The notes below the pieces were generated by a model. The model did no database searches, was not told the DNA's origin, and was given only the letters and a program-made list of their open reading frames with translations. Below, one piece after another: positions 1-11,792 of a DNA stretch of 64,000 nt; the stretch's first letter is position 1; every line of letters starts with the position of its first letter. The position numbers and the translations under genes are program-made. Source of the DNA: Topomyia yanbarensis (taxonomy: Eukaryota; Arthropoda; Insecta; Diptera; Culicidae); NCBI RefSeq assembly GCF_030247195.1, contig NC_080672.1, forward strand, positions 183,393,234-183,457,233, given 5' to 3'.

Positions 1-7
1 CCCAAAT

Positions 8-762
8 AGCATCGGCGCAAAGCAACCAACTGAGGATAGTCATCACGTCAGAAGATCGGCTCAACGTCCACCAAGCCCCATTGCCGGATGCTCCTGGTAC
101 CCAATGCGCTACCAGACCATGCAACCGCTTGAGCTGATGACCAATGCAATCTCTGTGGACCCTTTTGCCACACCCTCCGAGGTCACTGGAAGAGCAGTCC
201 GCTGGTCCACTGGAACATTTTCAAAAACAGAAACATATCCACCCAAACACCAACAAGCTGAGATCCTACGACAGTCCGTCTGGAGAATTTGTGCTCCCCA
301 ACTCATCTGAAACTGCTTGCTGCTTGTTCAGGGAGAAAGCCTTATCCCCTGCACTGGCCCTGTCCGGGGTAGTACCGACCACAGTCGACGAGCCTCCGGC
401 GGCTGCTAGTGCAGGTGGACCGGCTCCCACCCGGGTAAATCAAATCAAATCTCCTAACAACGACCAGAAGTACGCCTCCGACCCGATTTCGGGTGGTCCA
501 CTGCACAGTCCTACCAGCCATTATACTAAGCAATTACCGGAAAAATCTGCATGTTTCCGAACGAGCATCGGCACAAAGCAACCAACTGAGGATAGTCATT
601 ACGTCAGAAGATCAGCCCCACGTTTACCAAGCCCCATTGCCGGATGCTCCTGGTACCCAATGCGCTTCCACACCATACGACCGCTTGAGCTGATGACCAA
701 TGCAATCTCTGTGGACCCCTTGCCACATCCTCTGAGGGCACTGGGAGAACAACCCATCAGTC
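8..762 (+). repeat. Direct duplication of ~200 bp, offset 556 bp
   Basis: Bases 8-205 and 564-762 are near-identical. Both contain a run beginning AGCATCGGC and the string TTGCCGGATGCTCCTGGTAC, each offset by 556 bp, with the same order and small differences. It lies in the leader/ORF1 side of the I-like element, so it is either a tandemly repeated 5' region or an internal duplication. Confidence 0.85.
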
Positions 763-848
763 CATCCGAGCATTCCCAACAACAAAAACACAACCCTCTT
801 AATGGGGAGGTTACGGGAAGGATGTCAGCCAATCCTACTGAGATATAA
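144..848 (+). pseudogene. Open frame upstream of ORF2, possible ORF1 remnant
   Basis: A 234-codon open frame rich in Pro, Ser and Thr sits directly before the endonuclease. I see no CCHC zinc knuckle or RRM-like motif, which an I-group ORF1 would normally have. It runs through the ~556-bp duplication, so part of its length is duplicated sequence. It may be the decayed end of ORF1 or a chance frame in leader DNA. Only its position supports a coding origin. Confidence 0.25.
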
Positions 849-859
849 CCAAATAGCCA

Positions 860-1960
860 ATCTATTGAAAACACTCCTTCCAGCATCACAAATGAGAAGC
901 TAGTATTCAGAACGAACTGGTGCTCTCTTGCGGTTCAATGGAACATCAATGGCTTGAGTAACAACCTCGGTGACCTGCAAACGATAATCGCCAGAAATGA
1001 ACCGATATGCTTCACTTTACAAGAGACGCACATCCGAAATAAGTTAGACCCATCGCCATGGCTTGGTGGACGATACGTCTGGGAGTCTGAAAATGGGGAT
1101 AACTTATACCGGACGGTAGGCCTAGCCATTCGGGCGGATATTCCGTCAGAACCGATAGAACTCAATATTGAACTCATCGCTGTAGCACGTCTCATTAGGA
1201 ACCCTATCAAATGCATCTTAGTATCAATTTACATCACCCAGGACACCATCGACGTGCGGAACAAGCTAAAAGAACTCATCAAGGAACTGAAATCCCCGTT
1301 CATAATAATGGGAGATTTTAACGCTCACCGCACATCATGGGGTTCAATTAGATGCTGTCGCCGAGGCAACGCCATACTCGAAGCAGCAGAGTACTGTGAC
1401 GCCATCATCTTGAACGATGGAAGCACGACCTTCATGCGTGGACGATCCGCATCATCCATCGACCTTACCATTTGATCAAGCACCATTGCAGGTTTTTGCG
1501 AGTTACCCAGGACATGGGAGGCAGCGATCACTTCCCAATATTAATCTCCTGTAACAGTACGCCTCCAACTACCTCCCGTCGTGTACGATGGATTTATGAG
1601 CGCACCGACTGAGATGCCTTCGAGGACCATTTTCTGGACCATTTTGACCGACAGAAAAACTACACACCGGATCAACTAACCGAACTTAAGAAGAATGCCG
1701 CGGAAGTGAGTATCCCCCGAACTAGCGGAGTTCCCCCACGTAAAGCGGTTCAATGGTGGAACCCCGAGGTGGCACGGGTAATCAAAGAACGACGTAAGGC
1801 GCTTCGATTTCTTAGGAAAACGCCATGTGATCACCAGTTATGGGATGAGCGCTCCACCGAATATCGTAGTCTGCGAAACCTTGCTAGGAAAGCAATCAAT
1901 GACGCAAAAGTAGCAAGCTGGTCTGAATTCGTCGGAGGGATTAGCTCCATCGACAGCTGA
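860..1960 (+). pseudogene. ORF2 endonuclease domain (I-like element)
   Basis: The translated sequence shows the AP-endonuclease pattern of LINE ORF2: a QWNINGL start near 938, a LQETHI metal-binding segment near 1020, IIMGDFNAHRTSWGS near 1305-1345, SSIDLTI near 1455 and GSDHFPIL near 1522. The frame is open 954-1475, then a stop and a frame change precede the GSDHFPI motif. Another stop occurs near 1610 before the linker frame 1706-1960, which contains the WWNPEV-type motif common before LINE RTs. The enzyme nicks target DNA in working relatives; this copy cannot encode a complete one. Confidence 0.85.
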
Positions 1961-2289
1961 GATATGGAGAAGAGTCAACGCACTAAGCGGTAAAAGGCGG
2001 CAGGTTGGCTACTCTCTAACAATCAATGATAACGCAATAACCGAACCTACCCTCATCGCTGACGAAATCGGCCGATATTTTGCTCACATGTCGGCCGACG
2101 AATCCCTTCCTGTTAGCTTTCTCAGGCTAAGAATTACGCTGGAAGCAACACCGACAACCTTCCCACCAGATCCGAGCAAGGAGTACAACAAACCCTTTTC
2201 AGGAATTGAGTTCACAACCGCGCTCAACATCGGACGAGGCAAATCAGAAGCTCTGGATAATATAGGCTACCCAATAGCATTTATCACAT

Positions 2290-2830
2290 GAGGGCAGACG
2301 AGCGCTGCTGGATAGTTTTAACACAGAATGGGAAGGTAGGCCCTTCGCTGACACCTGGCTTATTGCCTTAACCGTTCCTATTCCCAAAAAGTGTCAAGGA
2401 ACTAGAGCACCGAGTGATTTCAGACCCAGCAACCTACTCCCATGCACGGGGAAAGTAATGGAAAGGATGGTGAACAAACGCCTCACAGAATTTCTGGAGG
2501 AAAACAATCTTCTAGACAACCACCAGTTCGCGTTTCGGAAGGGTCTTGGTACAGGGACCTGTTTGGGCGCATTCCAGGAGATTGTCAGTCAGGCGGTAAC
2601 TAACGGACTTCACACTGACATAGCCATCCTTGATCTCGCGAAGGCCTACAACAGTGTGTGGTGTGAGGGTGTACTCCAGCAACTGCACCGTTGGGGAGTG
2701 CGAGGGAATCTCGGTCACTTCGTCAAGGAATATTTGTGTAACAGAAAATTCTGAGTTGTCTTAGGAGGATGCCAATCGAAACTCTTTACCGAGACCAACG
2801 GGGTTCCTCAAGGATCGGTACTTGCTGTAA
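2290..2830 (+). pseudogene. ORF2 reverse transcriptase, catalytic core lost
   Basis: Recognisable RT blocks are VPIPKK near 2380, FRPSNLLPC near 2420, a QFAFRKG block near 2525, ILDLAKAYNSV (first catalytic Asp) near 2625 and GVPQGSV near 2805. After VPQGSV the reading breaks. The stretch that should hold the FADD/YADD catalytic pair is absent, and sequence resumes with a KILGIT-type block near 2890. A stop lies at 2752-2754. The break is filled by an inverted copy of upstream RT sequence, described separately. Confidence 0.85.
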
Positions 2831-2875
2831 CTCCCTCGCACTCCCCAACGGTGCAGTTGCTGGAGTACACCCTCA
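2664..2875. repeat. 44-bp perfect inverted repeat inside the RT
   Basis: Bases 2832-2875 are the exact reverse complement of 2664-2707. The first arm is normal RT coding sequence. The second arm sits at the point where RT sequence carrying the catalytic Asp pair has been lost. The arrangement suggests a template-switch or snap-back event rather than independent insertions. Confidence 0.9.
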
Positions 2876-3449
2876 AAAAGAAACCGAAGATTCTCGGCAT
2901 AACTCTAGACCGGAAGCTGACTCTCCTCCCGCATTTCAGAAGAAATAAAAAAGGACTGCGAGAGTAGAAAAAGGTTAATCCGAACAATAAACTCCCGTCA
3001 TCCTAAAACTAATAGACAAACTGTACTAAACATCAGCCAGGCGCTTATATACAGTCGACTCTTCTACGGTACCGAAATCACCAGTCAAAATCTAGCAGGA
3101 ATAACCGACACCTTAGCACCAGTGTTCCATGGCGCAGTACGATCGGCCTCAAACCTGCTACCAAGCACTCCTGCCGAAGCTGCTTGTGTTAAAGCGGGCG
3201 TACTACTCTATAGGTGGGCGGTGGCGGTTACCGCTTTTCCTCGAGAGAACATCGGGCGACGATGGTGTAATACAACAAATAGCTGAGGAAGTCTACCACA
3301 GTTTCCCCGGGTCTCAGTTACCAAAACTGGCACGTATTCACAGAACTAGGCCCCGGGCCTGGTCGGATCGAAGCCCGAATTTGGATAATAGTCCGTCCAG
3401 ATCAATTAGAACAGGGGCCCCCCTGGCCCTGCCCGAGAAAACTACCAAC

Positions 3450-4206
3450 AGCTTGTTGAACGGATATACGCGAACCATCAATACATTTACACAGACGGGT
3501 CGAAATTAGACGAAGACGTTCGGGTTGGGGTTAGTGGAATAGGAGAAGGCCTTGCATTTCGACTCCCACAAACCTGCTCCATTTTTTCCGCCGAAGCCGC
3601 GGCTATTGTACTAGCCATCCACAACAAAACGGCGGACGTACCGGTCGTGATATTCAATGACTCGCTGTCGACAATCTCCGCACTCCAAAACGGTGAATAG
3701 CGACATCTCTACATACAGGCCATCGAGAAAAACTGTGACCTACTCACCACAATATGCTGGATTCCTGGTCACTGCGGGATCAAAGAGAAAGAGAAAGCCG
3801 ACCAACTCGCTACCCTCGGTCGAAGAGCGCGAGCCTTTCTTACAAGAGAAGTGTCGTCGGCCGACATAACAAAGGATTTTGTGAATAAGACCACCGATCA
3901 TCTTGTGAACCAGTGGAGGAGTCAGTCAGGCCACATCCAAAAAATTAAAGGCTCGATCGCAAAATGGACAGATCACACTAGTAGAACCGAGCAGAAAGTA
4001 CTTTCCCGACTTCGGGTGGGTCATACACGGGTTACACACGCTCACATGTTCTCCCGTATTGACAAACTAGTCTGCGCGACGTAAGGTACTAAAGCCACGG
4101 TAGAACACATTTTGATTAACATGCGGGAGACTCTATCCAATGATCCAGCCCAAGAAGAGATACTGATAGCATTTCTAAAAGAAGCTGACTTATTAGGCTC
4201 AATCTG
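3450..4206 (+). pseudogene. ORF2 RNase H domain and C-terminus (I-like element)
   Basis: The frame reads YTDGSK near 3493 (first catalytic Asp), SAEAAAIVLAI near 3588 (catalytic Glu), FNDSLSTISAL near 3653 (Asp) and IPGHCGIKEKEKAD near 3760 (His and last Asp). This is the RNase H pattern of I/LOA/Loner LINEs. It continues into the usual tail with RLRVGHTRVTHAHM near 4010 and VEHIL near 4100. Stops occur at 3698 and 4081, and frame changes interrupt it. In active relatives the domain removes RNA from the RNA:DNA hybrid. Confidence 0.8.
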
Positions 4207-4281
4207 ATGCAACTCAAAACACGACAAAATGTAATCAATACTTTTCCTTATGCGGCGAATGACCTGCTAGGTTAAAGCCGC

Positions 4282-4560
<279 letters not shown>

Positions 4561-4883
4561 CTATGCTGAGAGTGGGCGAATTTCCCAACAATAACAAAAG
4601 GCCTCATGATAGCCGTAATTACTCATCGACACTCATGCCCCAAGCATCATTAATTGCACCATTCATACGGTGGTCTAAGCTTCCACCAGGGCCGAGACAC
4701 CAGGTAAACTGGTGAAAATTATGATAGTAAATCACTTGGCAAGGACCACGAGGAAATACGAAGAAAGCAATTATCGTCCAGAAAGAACAATAGTAATACA
4801 ACTCTCAGATGGTTGCAAAAATAATAAATCATTTGTGTACGTCGGCGATCCCGGCGAGGCACAAGTACCGCCCACGAAGGTGG

Positions 4884-4893
4884 TATATAAAAA
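4884..4893 (+). promoter_or_regulatory. TATA-like box in LTR-like repeat copy 1
   Basis: TATATAAAAA sits in a conserved context shared with copy 2 (37266-37275, TATATAAAAG). With the downstream AATAAA in the same orientation it fits an LTR promoter followed by a polyadenylation signal. Its function is inferred only. Confidence 0.4.
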
Positions 4894-5100
4894 TAATAAT
4901 AAAAGTTATCTGGCGACGGTCATGGGAAAATCCGACATAAAAATATCCGTTCTAAACCGATGAAAAATTGATTTTTTTACCCGCGTCAAAAGATATAGAA
5001 TTTATTTGTTTACCCGCGCAAAAGGTTTAGGACTAGAATTGTTTATCCACCCTCAAACAGTCTACCAGGCATGGACTTAATTTGTCGGCCTTACTGAATA

Positions 5101-6943
5101 CACAGTGGTCCAGAATGAAAATTTAGCAGGAAATTTGAGATTTTACTAAAACTAAACAACTTAGCCTTATTAAGTCTTTGGAGAAGTTTTCGTAGTTTAT
5201 GAGCCTCCCCTTTTTGTTAAAACAACAGTTAGGGTGGTTCTAATTTTACCAAGATCAAAAAAATTAACTTTTTAATCATTCTAGCTAGAGCCAGACGACC
5301 TTCAGCGAAGTTGTAGAACGACGAATTTTGGAAAAGTTTGCTGAAGACTTGTAAGCTCTATCTGTCATACTTTTTATTTTACAATAAATTTAAAGTCGGA
5401 GCTTAGGGTGTTTCTTCGAAATACAGTTTTATTCAAATAACTTTTGCTGTATTCATTAAAAACTGAAGTAGTCTGCAGACAACTTTAAGATTGTTTCAAG
5501 GCGAATAATTTGTTTCATGGCACTATATATCTAGCTATTTGCGTTGAAAAGTTATGAGCACTTTTTCGCCAAAAATGGAGTTGTTTTGAATAACAATATC
5601 ACTCGTTTGGAGCAAATAAAAGATAATTCTTTTTGAACTATAAATAAGGTCATGATTAGAGTTATAATTGAGCAAAAAATGGCGAAAACGATAATTTTTT
5701 AAAATTTGATAAAATTGATTTAAAAAAATCTATTTTTGAAATATTAAGTGCTTATATCTTCTGAACAAAAATTCTGAAAAACATCTGAAGGATAGGTTGT
5801 AAAAAAAATGAAAACTGAAAAAGTTATATTAAAAATTTGGTTTTTCATGAATTGACTCTTTGTAATATGTTTAAATTACTTTCACGGTGAACAATATAAA
5901 AAATGTAGTTTCGTTTTCATGATAAAATATTGCACTTTACAATACTTTTCTATTATTTTAAATAGTGGGTAGGGTAGCTCTAATTTTTATTTAAAATCAG
6001 AAAAATAACTTTTTAATGGTTCGAGATAGAGTTTCGCTGTCTTCCACAAAATTGAAGATAATGAAATTTTGAAAAACTTTGTCGAAGACACTGAAACTCT
6101 ATGTCGTATACTTGTCATTTTACAAGAAATTTACCGAAAATATTTAGGGTGTTTCTTAAAAAATGGGTTTCTTTGTATAACTTTTGCAGTTTTGATTTTT
6201 CATTAAGATCACTTTAGAAATACTTTCAGATATTTTGAAGGAGAACAATTTGTCTTAATATATTGGACCTCTAGCTTCGCTCGTTAGAAAGTTATATATA
6301 CTTTTTACTAAAAATAAACAATTTTTGAGTAAATATTGCAAGATATAAAAAAATATCGTATTTGCCATTTTTTAGAGATCTATACTACAAAGCATGCTAT
6401 TTCATATGAAAGCAATAGTATTCAATGTTGAGTGCCCGAATCGAAGATAATTCTATTTGAAAAAGTTATATTTTTTATATAAAAGTTCTTATAACTTTAA
6501 AACGAGAAAAGTTAAGTAGTTGGTGTTTAAAAGCAAATTATGCGCTCTAAAATAATCTTTAAGTTGTCCAAAGGGTACTTTTGCGTAAAATAAAAACTTC
6601 AAAAGTTATAGAAATAAAACCGTTTTTTAAGGAACACCCTAAAGCTTACTTTTGAATTTCTCGTGCAATGGAAAATACAAAAGCTAGAGCTTTAATGTCT
6701 TCAGCAAATTTGTCTAAAATGTGCTGTTCTACAACTTCATCGCAGACAGTAAAGCTCTATCTCAAACCGTTAAAAAGTTCTATTGTAAATATTGCTAAAT
6801 TTAGAACCACCCTAGCATCGGTTTAAACAAAAAGAAGGGCCTTGCAAAGTACAACAACTTTGCCAAACATGTTGTAAGGCTAAGTCATTTAATTTTAGCA
6901 AAAAGTTAAAATTCCTACTAAATTTGCATTCTGGACTACTGTG
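5101..6943. mobile_element. Transib-like non-autonomous TIR element (a), 1843 bp
   Basis: The ends are CACAGTGGTCCAGAATG and its near-complement ending GGACTACTGTG. They match the CACWRTGG start known for Transib elements. The flanks are GAATA (5096-5100) and GAATG (6944-6948), a 5-bp duplication with one mismatch; the uninterrupted paralogue reads GAATG (37478-37482). The inverted arms extend over several hundred bases. Inside, a ~230-bp module occurs at 5219-5453 and 5965-6192 (plus) and about 6590-6820 (minus). There is no transposase ORF, so it would depend on enzyme from elsewhere. The superfamily call rests on ends and TSD only. Confidence 0.7.
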
Positions 6944-7233
6944 GAATGGATACCGGAAGGGAATAAACAACACACCACGGTAGGAGTGAGCGAGAAGGGT
7001 AGATAGCTAGGACTAAGTAGGAAGGTGAATAGTTAGATTAGGAATTTGTACATATAGCTTTAAGGATTTAAAAATAAATCAGTCGTTTTTTCTTTAACCA
7101 AAACAGCAGTAGTCGTTTTTAACACACCACATGGAAGAAGTTGTTTTGGCTCGTTCGAAATTCCCTACAAGCACCAACATCATCAGGAACAGCAGTTAGC
7201 ACTACAGAGAAGTATCCTCATTGAAACTAAATA

Positions 7234-7551
7234 GGGTGATGAGCCCATTTTCACCATGTTTCTATTATCACCCTACCCATTTGAAGCCGTTGGTTAGAAC
7301 AGTGTCTGCCATCTTTGTTCAACGCATTGAGTCAAATGGTAGCGCAACAACAGGGGCACTCGATTCGAGTTTTCGTTGCGCTCAAACACGAGAATTTCAC
7401 TGTCTTCAGCGCTTTTGTGTTTTATATTGGTTCTTAACAACGAAGCAAAGCTGTTGATGTCAATTTTTACGTATTCCATTGATTGTAGGCCGAGAAATTA
7501 ATAAATTAGTGACGCACCCTGCTTAGTATGGCGAAAATAGGCACTTTACCC
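7234..7551. mobile_element. 318-bp MITE with TA target site (copy 1 of 3)
   Basis: The ends are GGGTGATGAGCCCATTTT and the complement of GGGTAAAGTGCCTATTTT, flanked by TA on both sides (7232-7233, 7552-7553). Removing it gives the same junction, AAATATTTCTTTCTTT, that is seen uninterrupted at 38630-38645. It is therefore a Tc1/mariner-type MITE inserted at TA. Related copies lie at 46469-46826 and 50542-50645. The small open frames here are not credible genes. Confidence 0.85.
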
Positions 7552-7700
7552 TATTTCTTTCTTTCGATATAATTTTGTTCGGTATGCAGTCAATCTGGTA
7601 TAATAAAACACTAGCTGTCTATTAATCCGACGTTTCGGCTAATGTATTTTGCCTTCTTCCGGGAATCACTATTAAACAAGTTGACAATCTTTATGTAGTA

Positions 7701-10700
7701 GGGGAAACCGAGGAGATTCGAAACAGAGGAGAGTTGAAACAGTGCCCATTACTAGCGAAACAGTACCGTTAGGGATAAAACAACAATGCATTTGTTTTAT
7801 TTATATCGTGCCCACAAACCTTCCAATACACGCCAACTACGTTAAGTAAGTGGTTGAGTATTTACGGCAAACACACTACAAAAAAATGAGCAAAAGTAAG
7901 TTTTCGTTATTTTCTTCAAATTGGTATAAATAAGATATTAAGTGATGTTCAATCATGAAAATATCACTATTATGTAGTCTAAGAGTTAACATTTATGAAT
8001 TGTATGCCTTTCTTTCTATCTTTGCGATGTTTAAATTGCAAATTGTGGATCAAGCCTTACTTCTCAACCTAGGAGAGTTGAAACACCTTGTTTCAACTCT
8101 CCTCGCTGATGAACTTCTAGTCTTATTGCAATATTATAATCACATTAACGTCCCTGGACAAATAATAATAATCAAGATTATTATTTCCTGAATTGACAAC
8201 AGTGATCAACATTCTCAATTTATTAGATCTAGATCATTTAAAACCACAGAATATGCATTTGTTCTAATTGTTTACTCCTATCAGCTTCTGAAGCTTGGAG
8301 CGAAGTGACCATAATCTAAAATGCGTTGCGTTGCGTTGCGTTGTGACGATGATTTTGGCGGATTGCACACTGACTTCATCATGTTTGGCTGCTGATTTTC
8401 TAATAAGAGTTGCTTAGGAAGTGGTAAGTAGGAATTCATACCAATCCGACCCATATTAAAACCTCAACAGCATGATAGCCATCATTGCCGGCCGCCCCCA
8501 TCTCCTTCGTTCACGGAGAAGGATAAAGGATAAGGTAGACGGGAAGTGTTGATGCTCCACCTACTTAACGGAAGGACGACGATTCATCAGACTCTTCCAT
8601 AGGTGTCGCGGAGTTGGTGGTTTGGAAGGGTATCAGGTCTAGGATTCGCTCCAAGCAAACGATGCGACCTGTAAAGCATATTTTATTAGGTAGTTGTTTA
8701 GTCTTCGAGTGCACGATTACTCGAAAAAGAGATGATCTTGTTTAGTTTTTGGTTATTTTTAAACTCTGGGCAGCCGGCTACCGAGAGTATACTATGTTCC
8801 CTAAACAAAAACAATTTGAACTCCACACAGCCGATCGTGGGAGTATTGCCTGGAAAAGCTAATCTTATCTGCGTAATGGGCCGGATCACTATTTATTGCA
8901 ACAGTATTTGGACAGAACTCGCTACTTCTTCTCTACGATATATTTATTGGCTTGAAAACTACCAAGTGACAGCATATTATACTGGCAAAAATAGCGCGAG
9001 ATGTTATAAATCAAGGAAAGTATTTCTTATTTTCCATATCGGATTGTTTGTGGAATACAAGTATACGAGCGATAATACCAAACACTGAAGGGAAATATAA
9101 AGGATTGTTAACCTGATGCACGGGCTTGTTAGCAATAACGGAGCTTTAAATTAGGTTCATAAAAACAGACGCGGCGAATTTTCAATACGTATTGACCCGT
9201 GTTCATAGATACTAGTCAGATTAGTCGTATTGGGGCTAATTTCCGATCAACTATTCATTTTTACGGCAATGTTTTCTCGACTAGATCTGTTCGCACCCTC
9301 TCATTCTGTTCGCACCCTCTCATTCTGCGGTCTAAGGACCAAATGTCATCAATAGACTTAGACTCGCGTGGAGGCATGAGATAGGAAACTTGTAAGAATT
9401 TTGCTATCCCACCGTTTGACTACCAGAATGGATGGGAGAACAGTAATACTAGCAAATACCGACTACCATAAGAGCGGTGCAAATTTGAACGAGTGACGTA
9501 GAGTACTGCACTGAAAAAAGGACCAGGAATGCGATTTTACGAAGTTTTAGCTTCCGATGGCCCTACATTTTCTGACAAAGTGAAGTTCTTGAATGTTGTG
9601 ATTTTTATTACTGTTTAGAAAAGCAAAAGTATCATAAAGCTAGTGTCAGGCCTTCATGAGACCTCAAGAAGTCACTTTTGGAGGTATTCGTAAATGTAGA
9701 TTTGTCGGTAGACGGTTCCAAATATAATAGAAAAATACCTAATTTAACACAACTACAGATCACTTGCAACATAAAAAGCTTTTTGTGAAATTCGACAGCT
9801 CCATCTTAGGCCAATTCAATAAATTTCCTACATGAAAGTTTCCATTTTTTTAAAAACGGTTTTTAAACCAAAGCTTTGGAAGTTAAACCTTGGCGTGGAA
9901 GTGCCGGTATATTAATATATTCTGTTACTTAGTGTAGAATTAGATTTCGTCATTTACGGCTAATATACAACCGCCAGAAGAAACTTAAAACGTTGGTACA
10001 CAATCAAGAAAGGCGAATCAGAAAAGGTGAGTATATGTCAGTGATTCACTAAATACAGACTGGAAAGAGAATAATAATATGGAAAACCTTAAGGTCCGTC
10101 CAGATTAAGTCTTCGGTACGGAGCAAAACCTCGGCCTAGGAACTCCTAGCATGTTGTTAGTCGCCTCTTACGACATGGGAGCAGTTCCCAGAGGTTCTAT
10201 TCTTGGTTGAAATAGTGCAAAAAGATTTCAGCCCGCCGGACACCACACGGCTTCGAAGTGACCATAATCTAAAATGAACTAAATACTACCGACATGGATA
10301 TCAAATTACCTGTTTTCATAAACCCTTATCACTTGTAGTCGTAAATAGTATCACTGGTCATATCAACCATTTTAATAAATGTAGAATGTTCTAGGGGAAG
10401 TGGTTAGAAAATAATACATAACTAAATATATGATAAATGGGTTTCAAATTTCATGATTCTAGAGTTATAGTTAATTAGTGGTGCGGTATAGTATCTTACT
10501 GTTATTACTGTTGGGATAAGTGCAGAAATTCCTGCATTTGTAACCAAAAACTAACATAAATTTTCAAAACAAGTGTCAGTTTATACATAGATATACATTA
10601 TGAAAAATATTGAAAAGAATGCATGTAAGGAATCATCTTAGTGTGAACGAATAAAAATGACACAATTGCAACATTTGATGCTTTAGAACGTTTTGATAAT

Positions 10701-10967
10701 ATTTAAAGTAACTGGTTACTTGTTTCAACTCACATTCATTGCTGTTTCAACTTACCTTGGCATGAGGAAAGTTGAAACAAAGAGAACACTGTTACAAAAA
10801 TCAATATACTGATGCTTTGTTATTGATTTTTACCAGTTATTCTGATGTAAATTAATAAAGCATAAACAGAAGTAAGAAATTCAAAAATAAGCAATCATCG
10901 AATGACAGTTTTTTTTCGATTTATCTAACAAAAACAAAAAACTGTTTCAACCCTCCTCGGTCTCCCC
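7701..10967. mobile_element. TIR element, GGGGAAACCGAGG type, 3.27 kb (element 1)
   Basis: The left end is GGGGAAACCGAGGAG preceded by TA. The right end is the complement of GGGGAGACCGAGGAG followed by TG, a possible decayed TA. Copies of a GAGAGTTGAAAC motif lie near both ends and in both orientations (about 7718, 7732, 8070, 8090, 10722, 10742, 10767, 10941). No transposase frame is visible. An unrelated retroposon-like insert occupies 8324-10253. Element 2 at 46199-47561 shares these ends. Confidence 0.7.
8324..10253. mobile_element. Nested insert bounded by 23-bp direct repeats
   Basis: Identical 23-bp sequences, starting CGAAGTGACCATAATC, lie at 8301-8323 and 10254-10276 and look like a long target-site duplication. 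The left end starts with a (GCGTT)4 tract. On the minus strand that would be an AACGC-repeat 3' tail, so a retroposon lying in minus orientation is plausible. I see no credible RT frame in its 1.9 kb. GC-richer blocks at 8430-8680 and 10090-10250 differ from the AT-rich interior. A duplicated CTGTTCGCACCCTCTCATT lies at 9288-9326. The class is unknown. Confidence 0.6.
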
Positions 10968-11457
10968 TGCATGTATGTCTAGGGTATTTCTACTTACTAG
11001 GTGTCTGTCTTTAGTCATACTATGTTGTATTGCAACATTCATTCGTCTGTTGTCTGTTCTGGTCGTGCACATAACTGTATTAAAATATTTTTTTTTAATT
11101 TATTATTCGTTATTTTGCTTGCTAATGTACTGTTTCATACGTGTGGGGTGGACTAAAAATATCATTAGACAGCAAGATCAAACCATACGCACAGAATGGT
11201 ATATGAAACCCGTAGCATCGGGCTGCCTCCTTAGTTTCCGTTCTATCCATCCGTTATCACAAAAAATGAATGTCGTATACAACCTAATAGATCGTGTTGT
11301 TCGTACTTCCGACTTATGACCTACTAGATTGCCCTCCGGGTAAAAGAAACTTTTTTAAAAAAATTCTCTTTTATCATATCCGTTAAAGAAGCTAGTGCGA
11401 AGCTCGGTAATACGTCGTTACAAAGCTAGACCAAGTCGGTTCTAAATCGCATCGACA
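10968..11457 (+). mobile_element. Probable 5' LTR of BEL1 (left boundary uncertain)
   Basis: Bases 11300-11457 match 38681-38839, and both end in CGACA. After this end comes TTTTGGTGGCTCC, in the place of a primer-binding site, and then the BEL1 gag frame. This fits the R-U5 end of an LTR. A TG start could be at 10973 or 11022, but nothing in the window fixes it. The 114-codon open frame in this segment is not a credible protein. Confidence 0.55.
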
Positions 11458-11616
11458 TTTTGGTGGCTCCAGAGAGGAGCGGAGCACAATCTTCTCTAAA
11501 ATTTGATTAAAAGTATTTGGAATAGTTTTCAACTATTTTAAATTGAGTATTTGAGTTTCTTTCTCTATTATTGGAAAGATTGTTAGAGATCGATTAATAG
11601 ATACTTCTAAGTAAAT

Positions 11617-11792
11617 ATGGAATTCGTGTCAAATCCCAACGGCCATTGTCGGCTTTGCATAAAAAAAGATCGAGCAATGGTCGAAATGATAACCTGCTGC
11701 GATTGCGATAGATATTTTCATATATCTTGGGTAAAAATGGATAAACGACCCGCAATACCAGATGTTTGGTATTGTGTAAAATGCCAGCAGCG
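11617..11792 (+). pseudogene. BEL1 gag, N-terminal PHD-finger part
   Basis: The frame starts MEFVSN and contains a PHD-like zinc finger: CRLC, then CCDC, then YFH, then WYCVKC near residues 10-58. BEL/Pao gags of mosquitoes commonly start with such a finger. One zinc ligand is lost (the Cys after FH is Trp). The frame is cut at 11793 by a Transib-like element. Reading resumes in the same frame after the second copy of the 5-bp TSD at 21538. The remaining 20 or so codons shown as open after 11792 belong to the inserted element. Confidence 0.75.

Larger units (their letters stand above)
4561..7233 (+). mobile_element. LTR-like repeat, copy 1, split by a DNA transposon
   Basis: The repeat begins at or just before TGCTGAGAGTGGGCG (4565) and ends near ATTGAAACTAAATA (7233). 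It is homologous along its length to 36941-38633. It has LTR-like signals: a TG start, a TATA box (4884-4893), an AATAAA near 7073 and a CA-rich end. Gag or pol sequence is not attached, so it may be a solo LTR plus leader, or a small non-autonomous element. It is interrupted at 5101-6943 by a TIR element absent from the other copy. Confidence 0.6.

Noticed and set aside
8732..9088. 118-codon frame as a gene
   Set aside because: No domain, atypical composition, lies inside a non-coding insert with flanking duplications.
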